Assembly (NCBI GenBank): GCA_947259475.1
Contig: CAMYLW010000061.1
Coordinates: 1 to 8,148, forward strand
Origin: Thermodesulfobacteriota bacterium
GTDB lineage: Bacteria > Desulfobacterota > Syntrophobacteria > BM002
Length of the DNA: 8,148 nt
Reading direction: 5' to 3'
The position numbers were made by a program, and so were the translations under genes. Positions 5,250 through 8,148 of this stretch are shown piece after piece (the stretch's first letter is position 1; each line of letters starts with the position of its first letter). The notes under the pieces were generated by a model. That model was not told where the DNA came from. It saw nothing but the letters and a program-made list of their open reading frames with translations, and did not search any database.

Positions 5250-6512
5250 ATGTCGGAAAAAAAAGCATATACTCAAGCCTTCCATACGGGAAAGTACGAC
5301 AAGGCCTCAGGCTTGGTTGGTAAGTATGACAACGTTAGAAGATTCTGGGAGGATCAAGTCACTGCCATCTTTTTGCGCCCTGCCCTCAACAAACTGGTGG
5401 AACGCAAGAGGCAACGGCTGGAGCGTGTTCGTGTCCTGGATCTGGGATGCGGCAGTGGGGATGGCTATGATCTGATTATGGGGGTCACCACCAAAGATCC
5501 AGGCATCTATGACTACATCACCGCAACACTCACCGACGACATGCTCAAGGAATATGTGGGTCTGGACACCAATCCGGATTTGATCCAACAGGCTGAGGAT
5601 TACTACGGCAGTGACCCCAAGATGAGATTCATCCAAGAGGATCTGTCCAATGGTCTACCGCCAGCTATTGCCAGGGACGAAGATCCCTTTGATTTCTACT
5701 TTACTTCATTCGGGACGCTGTCGCATTTCAATAATGAACAATGCGTCAAAATTATCGCCGATATCTGTAGACATGCGCCTGAGTATGCAATCTTTATGGG
5801 CGACTGGCTCGGCCGCTACTCCTATGAATGGCAGGACCTTTGGCACCATCCGGTAGAGGAAGAATATTTTATGGATTACCGGATATCTTACATATACCCT
5901 GAGGAGGAGCGGGCCACTGCAGACGTGGCATCTTTTCCGTTAAAGCTGGTCTGCCGTGAAGAGGTTGAAAATATCATCGCTAAAGCCTCACAAGAGTCGG
6001 GGGTAGAGATTAAACCTCTGCTTTTCTTCGATAGATCCCTGTTCATCGGTCGCCATCTTGACACGGGCGACTACAACAAGCACTGTCCCAAATTGCGTGC
6101 TCCGGTGAATGCGCTTTTCGAGAGCTATGTCCGCACTGATCTGGAAAGTCTGCTGGTGGATTTCGTTCCCAGGCAAGGGTTTGACCACCTGAATAACTTC
6201 TTTGAAATGTTCTTCATGTCATCCAATACCCTGGTCAAACATACCATCAGCATGCTAGACGACTACAATTCCGAAACTGGGGAATTGAAGGCCATTCCTG
6301 AGATCCTTCCCTTTTATCCAAAACCTCTCAAGGAGGCCATTGACACGGTTCGCAAAGTAATGGAAGGAGTGGGCTGGGTTAAATGGGGAGACGTTCGGGC
6401 TAATGTGATCGAAACAGTTCTAGGTTATGCCCTAAGAAAGCTTGAGACGGATCTGCAACCGGGGACGGGTATGGGACACGGTCTTGTAGGTATTTTTGAA
6501 ATCAGGAAATAG
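5250..6512 (+). CDS. Class I SAM-dependent methyltransferase, substrate unknown
   Basis: The 420-residue product has a Rossmann SAM-binding domain. Motif I LDLGCGSGDG is at 63-72, the acidic residue after strand 2 is in YVGLDTNPDLI (Asp106), an RFIQEDL segment (126-132) precedes strand 4, and motif IV DFYFTSFGTLSHF is at 148-160. The N-terminal about 60 residues (YTQAFHTGKYDKASGLVGKYD) probably form a lid. The C-terminal half is long for a plain class I enzyme: DRSLFIGRHLDTGDYN (261-276), a helical stretch and a terminal GTGMGHGLVGIFE (405-417). I do not recognise its substrate family; the motif-IV region is not an obvious DNA- or rRNA-methylase type (no NPPY), so a small molecule is the likeliest target. 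AGGGAG (5237-5242) lies 7 nt before the ATG. The stop is TAG. It is 96 nt after the corrinoid gene and 122 nt before the asparagine-synthetase-like gene, so a shared metabolite is plausible but unproven. Confidence 0.85.
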   Translation: MSEKKAYTQAFHTGKYDKASGLVGKYDNVRRFWEDQVTAIFLRPALNKLVERKRQRLERVRVLDLGCGSGDGYDLIMGVTTKDPGIYDYITATLTDDMLKEYVGLDTNPDLIQQAEDYYGSDPKMRFIQEDLSNGLPPAIARDEDPFDFYFTSFGTLSHFNNEQCVKIIADICRHAPEYAIFMGDWLGRYSYEWQDLWHHPVEEEYFMDYRISYIYPEEERATADVASFPLKLVCREEVENIIAKASQESGVEIKPLLFFDRSLFIGRHLDTGDYNKHCPKLRAPVNALFESYVRTDLESLLVDFVPRQGFDHLNNFFEMFFMSSNTLVKHTISMLDDYNSETGELKAIPEILPFYPKPLKEAIDTVRKVMEGVGWVKWGDVRANVIETVLGYALRKLETDLQPGTGMGHGLVGIFEIRK

Positions 6513-6539
6513 AACCACGAAGAACACGAAAATTGAAAA
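6513..6539 (+). repeat. 9-nt-periodic CACGAA repeat directly after the SAM-methyltransferase stop
   Basis: AACCACGAA (6513-6521), GAACACGAA (6522-6530) and the decayed AATTGAAAA (6531-6539) form three 9-nt units starting at the base after the TAG. From general knowledge, CACGAAG-type 9-mers like this recur between genes in many environmental genomes. The period matches the CAGAG-type repeats at 2448-2474, though the unit sequence differs. Confidence 0.5.
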
Positions 6540-6623
6540 TCTACAGATGATCAAACCGTGGTATAGGACGTCCGCTAAAAAGTGCCCTTGTCAAATAGTG
6601 GCGAATACTCGAAGAAGTTCTTT

Positions 6624-6628
6624 GGGAG
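6624..6628 (+). promoter_or_regulatory. Ribosome site GGGAG fixing the asparagine-synthetase-like start
   Basis: GGGAG lies 6 nt before the ATG at 6635. Upstream in the same frame there is a stop (TAG at 6596-6598) and no start codon between, so the protein must begin Met-Ser-Gly. This rules out a missed upstream Met-Cys start. Confidence 0.75.
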
Positions 6629-6634
6629 ATTAAG

Positions 6635-8148
6635 ATGAGTGGTCTTGTGGTTGGCTATGGTAGTCCGGATCATGTGAAGATCGAGGAAATGTTCAAAAAG
6701 ATAAGCTATCGAGGCCCTTACCTCTCGGGAATATTGACAAATAAGAGCGCAATTATGGCCCAGAACTACCTAAGAGCGGACTGCCCCACCGCGTTTCCTG
6801 ACGAAGCTCGTGTTCCAATCAGCAGCTCAGCCAACGGGGGATTAAGAATCTGTTACGATGGCCAGATGGGAAACGTGGACCAATTGGCTCGAACCTATGG
6901 AATATCTGCCGGTCCGTTCGCGGAAGAGCGACTGCTACTTCACCTGCACCAAGAGCACGGCAGCAATATGTGTGAATATTTGGATGATGCCATTTTTGCG
7001 TTCGTGATTTCCACCGGGGATGAAATATTTGCAGCCAGAGACCTGCTGGGCATCAAAACACTCTTTTACGGACGTAGAGATAATACGCTGTATCTGGCTA
7101 CTGAACTCAAAAGCCTCGCCGCTGTGACGGATGACGTCAATGAATTTCCACCTGGACATTACATGGACGGTAGTGGCAACTTGACCCGTTTTGCGGAGTT
7201 GCCGAAGACCCCACCAGAGCATTTGCACAGTGACCTCAACCAAATGGTTGAAGATATTAGAGACATCATCCAGAGGAGCCTCCAAAGCCGGGTAGACTTT
7301 ACAGTGGAGACAGGTGGCTTGCTCAGTGGCGGTATGGACAGCAGTGTAATCAATTACCTGGCAAGCCAGCTCTACAAAGAGAAGTTTGGAAACGATGCCC
7401 GATTGAAAACTTTTGCCATGGGTGTGGGAGAGAGTGAGGACATTGAAGCTGCTCGCACAATGGCCAAACAAATTGATTCAGACCATCACGAGCTCATCGT
7501 GGATCTCGACCAAATACTTACAGTGCTGCCTGAAGTCATTTATTTCCTGGAATCCTTTGACCCGTCTCTGGTAAGAGGTTCAGTATCTAACTACCTCATT
7601 TCCAAATACGCCCGGGAGCAAGGCATCGACCTCCTCCTGTCTGGAGAGGGCGGAGACGAGATTTTCTGCGGATATATATATCTCAAGGACTTCCCTGCCG
7701 AAGAGCTATTTGCACGCCAGATGGAGTGTGTTGGCTTTTTGCACAATAACGCTTCTTTGAGGCTGGACCGAATGAACCACTGTAATTCCGTCAGGGTGGT
7801 GGCCCCACTGATATCAGGAGAGCTGTTTCGCTACACCTTGGCGATTCCTGCGGAGTACAAACAGAAGCCAGTGGGCAACGACAAGGTTGAGAAATGGATT
7901 TTCAGAAAAGCCTTTGAGCCGTTCCTGCCAGCAGCAATCACTCAGCGAGTAAAGCAGGAGTTCTCGCAAGGTTCAGGCTCGGCTGCGTTACTGCCTAGTT
8001 ATTTTGAAAACCTTATCGGTGATGATGAACTTAGTAAGGCCCAGTCCAAATACTCTATAATCCGGAGCAAAGAAGAACTCTATTATTTCCGAACATTTAC
8101 AGATAATTTCGGAGACGGTCAAGCGGTGGAAACAGTTGGGCAATGGCC
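6635..8148 (+). CDS. Asparagine-synthetase-like protein with degenerate glutaminase site (3' end beyond window)
   Basis: At least 504 codons are present, against about 554 for E. coli AsnB, and the visible end (YYFRTFTDNFG...VETVGQW) resembles the AsnB C-terminal region, so little is missing. The N-terminal Ntn-type glutaminase fold is recognisable: RGP at 26-28, then LDDAIFAFVIS, AARDLLGIKTLFYG, LATELKSL and EFPPGHY. Its catalytic residues are changed. Residue 2 is Ser instead of the nucleophile Cys, and residues 75-77 are Asp-Gly-Gln where E. coli AsnB has Asn-Gly-Glu. The synthetase half is intact: PP-loop SGGMDSS (231-237), SGEGGDEIFCGY (336-347) and RVKQEFSQGSG (438-448). It should therefore adenylate a carboxylate and form an amide, using free ammonia or another amine rather than glutamine (inference). 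Beta-lactam synthetase-like or peptide-cyclase roles are alternatives, but the AsnB-type KQEFS.G.G motif favours an amide synthetase. It may act with the preceding SAM methyltransferase. Confidence 0.88.
   Translation, partial: MSGLVVGYGSPDHVKIEEMFKKISYRGPYLSGILTNKSAIMAQNYLRADCPTAFPDEARVPISSSANGGLRICYDGQMGNVDQLARTYGISAGPFAEERLLLHLHQEHGSNMCEYLDDAIFAFVISTGDEIFAARDLLGIKTLFYGRRDNTLYLATELKSLAAVTDDVNEFPPGHYMDGSGNLTRFAELPKTPPEHLHSDLNQMVEDIRDIIQRSLQSRVDFTVETGGLLSGGMDSSVINYLASQLYKEKFGNDARLKTFAMGVGESEDIEAARTMAKQIDSDHHELIVDLDQILTVLPEVIYFLESFDPSLVRGSVSNYLISKYAREQGIDLLLSGEGGDEIFCGYIYLKDFPAEELFARQMECVGFLHNNASLRLDRMNHCNSVRVVAPLISGELFRYTLAIPAEYKQKPVGNDKVEKWIFRKAFEPFLPAAITQRVKQEFSQGSGSAALLPSYFENLIGDDELSKAQSKYSIIRSKEELYYFRTFTDNFGDGQAVETVGQW

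Overview
The window is a single-strand cluster (all six genes on +) built around corrinoid-dependent one-carbon chemistry. It holds two MttB-superfamily methyltransferases without pyrrolysine, one methyltetrahydrofolate:corrinoid methyltransferase (MT2, pterin-binding fold) and one B12-binding corrinoid protein. These are followed by a class I SAM-dependent methyltransferase of unknown substrate and an asparagine-synthetase-like enzyme that runs off the right edge. There are no rRNA or tRNA genes, CRISPR arrays or transposase genes. The gene set, the balanced base composition (judged by eye, not computed) and the short intergenic repeats suggest an anaerobic bacterium that uses methylated amines. 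A Desulfobacterota-type sulfate reducer or similar is my best guess, but the taxonomy is inference only.

Layout: 1-152 is a leader with a short REP-like palindrome. 153-2432 is a tight pair (MttB homologue 1, then the MT2, 21 nt apart). 2433-2773 is a 341-nt intergenic region with no convincing gene; it carries a three-hairpin cloverleaf-like palindromic element, flanked by inverted 9-nt-periodic repeats. 2774-4309 is a second, divergent MttB homologue with a GTG start. 4310-4469 has a GC-rich hairpin followed by an AT-rich stretch with direct repeats. 4470-5153 is the corrinoid protein. 5154-5249 holds small hairpins. 5250-6512 is the SAM methyltransferase. 6513-6634 starts with another 9-nt-periodic repeat. 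6635 to the end is the asparagine-synthetase-like gene, which lacks only its last few codons.

How the parts probably work together: one or both MttB proteins transfer a methyl group from a quaternary or tertiary amine to Co(I) on the corrinoid protein. The MT2 then passes it to tetrahydrofolate, feeding the Wood-Ljungdahl or another C1 pathway (known for MtgB/MtgC/MtgA-type systems; substrate here unknown). No RamA-type reductive activator and no transporter lie in the window.

The unusual part is the downstream pair. The asparagine-synthetase-like protein keeps its ATP-pyrophosphatase (synthetase) motifs, but its glutaminase pocket is altered: Ser in place of the Cys nucleophile, and Asp-Gly-Gln where Asn-Gly-Glu is expected. 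It therefore probably uses free ammonia or another amine. Together with the SAM methyltransferase, it suggests that making or modifying a small N-methylated or amidated metabolite is linked to the demethylation module.
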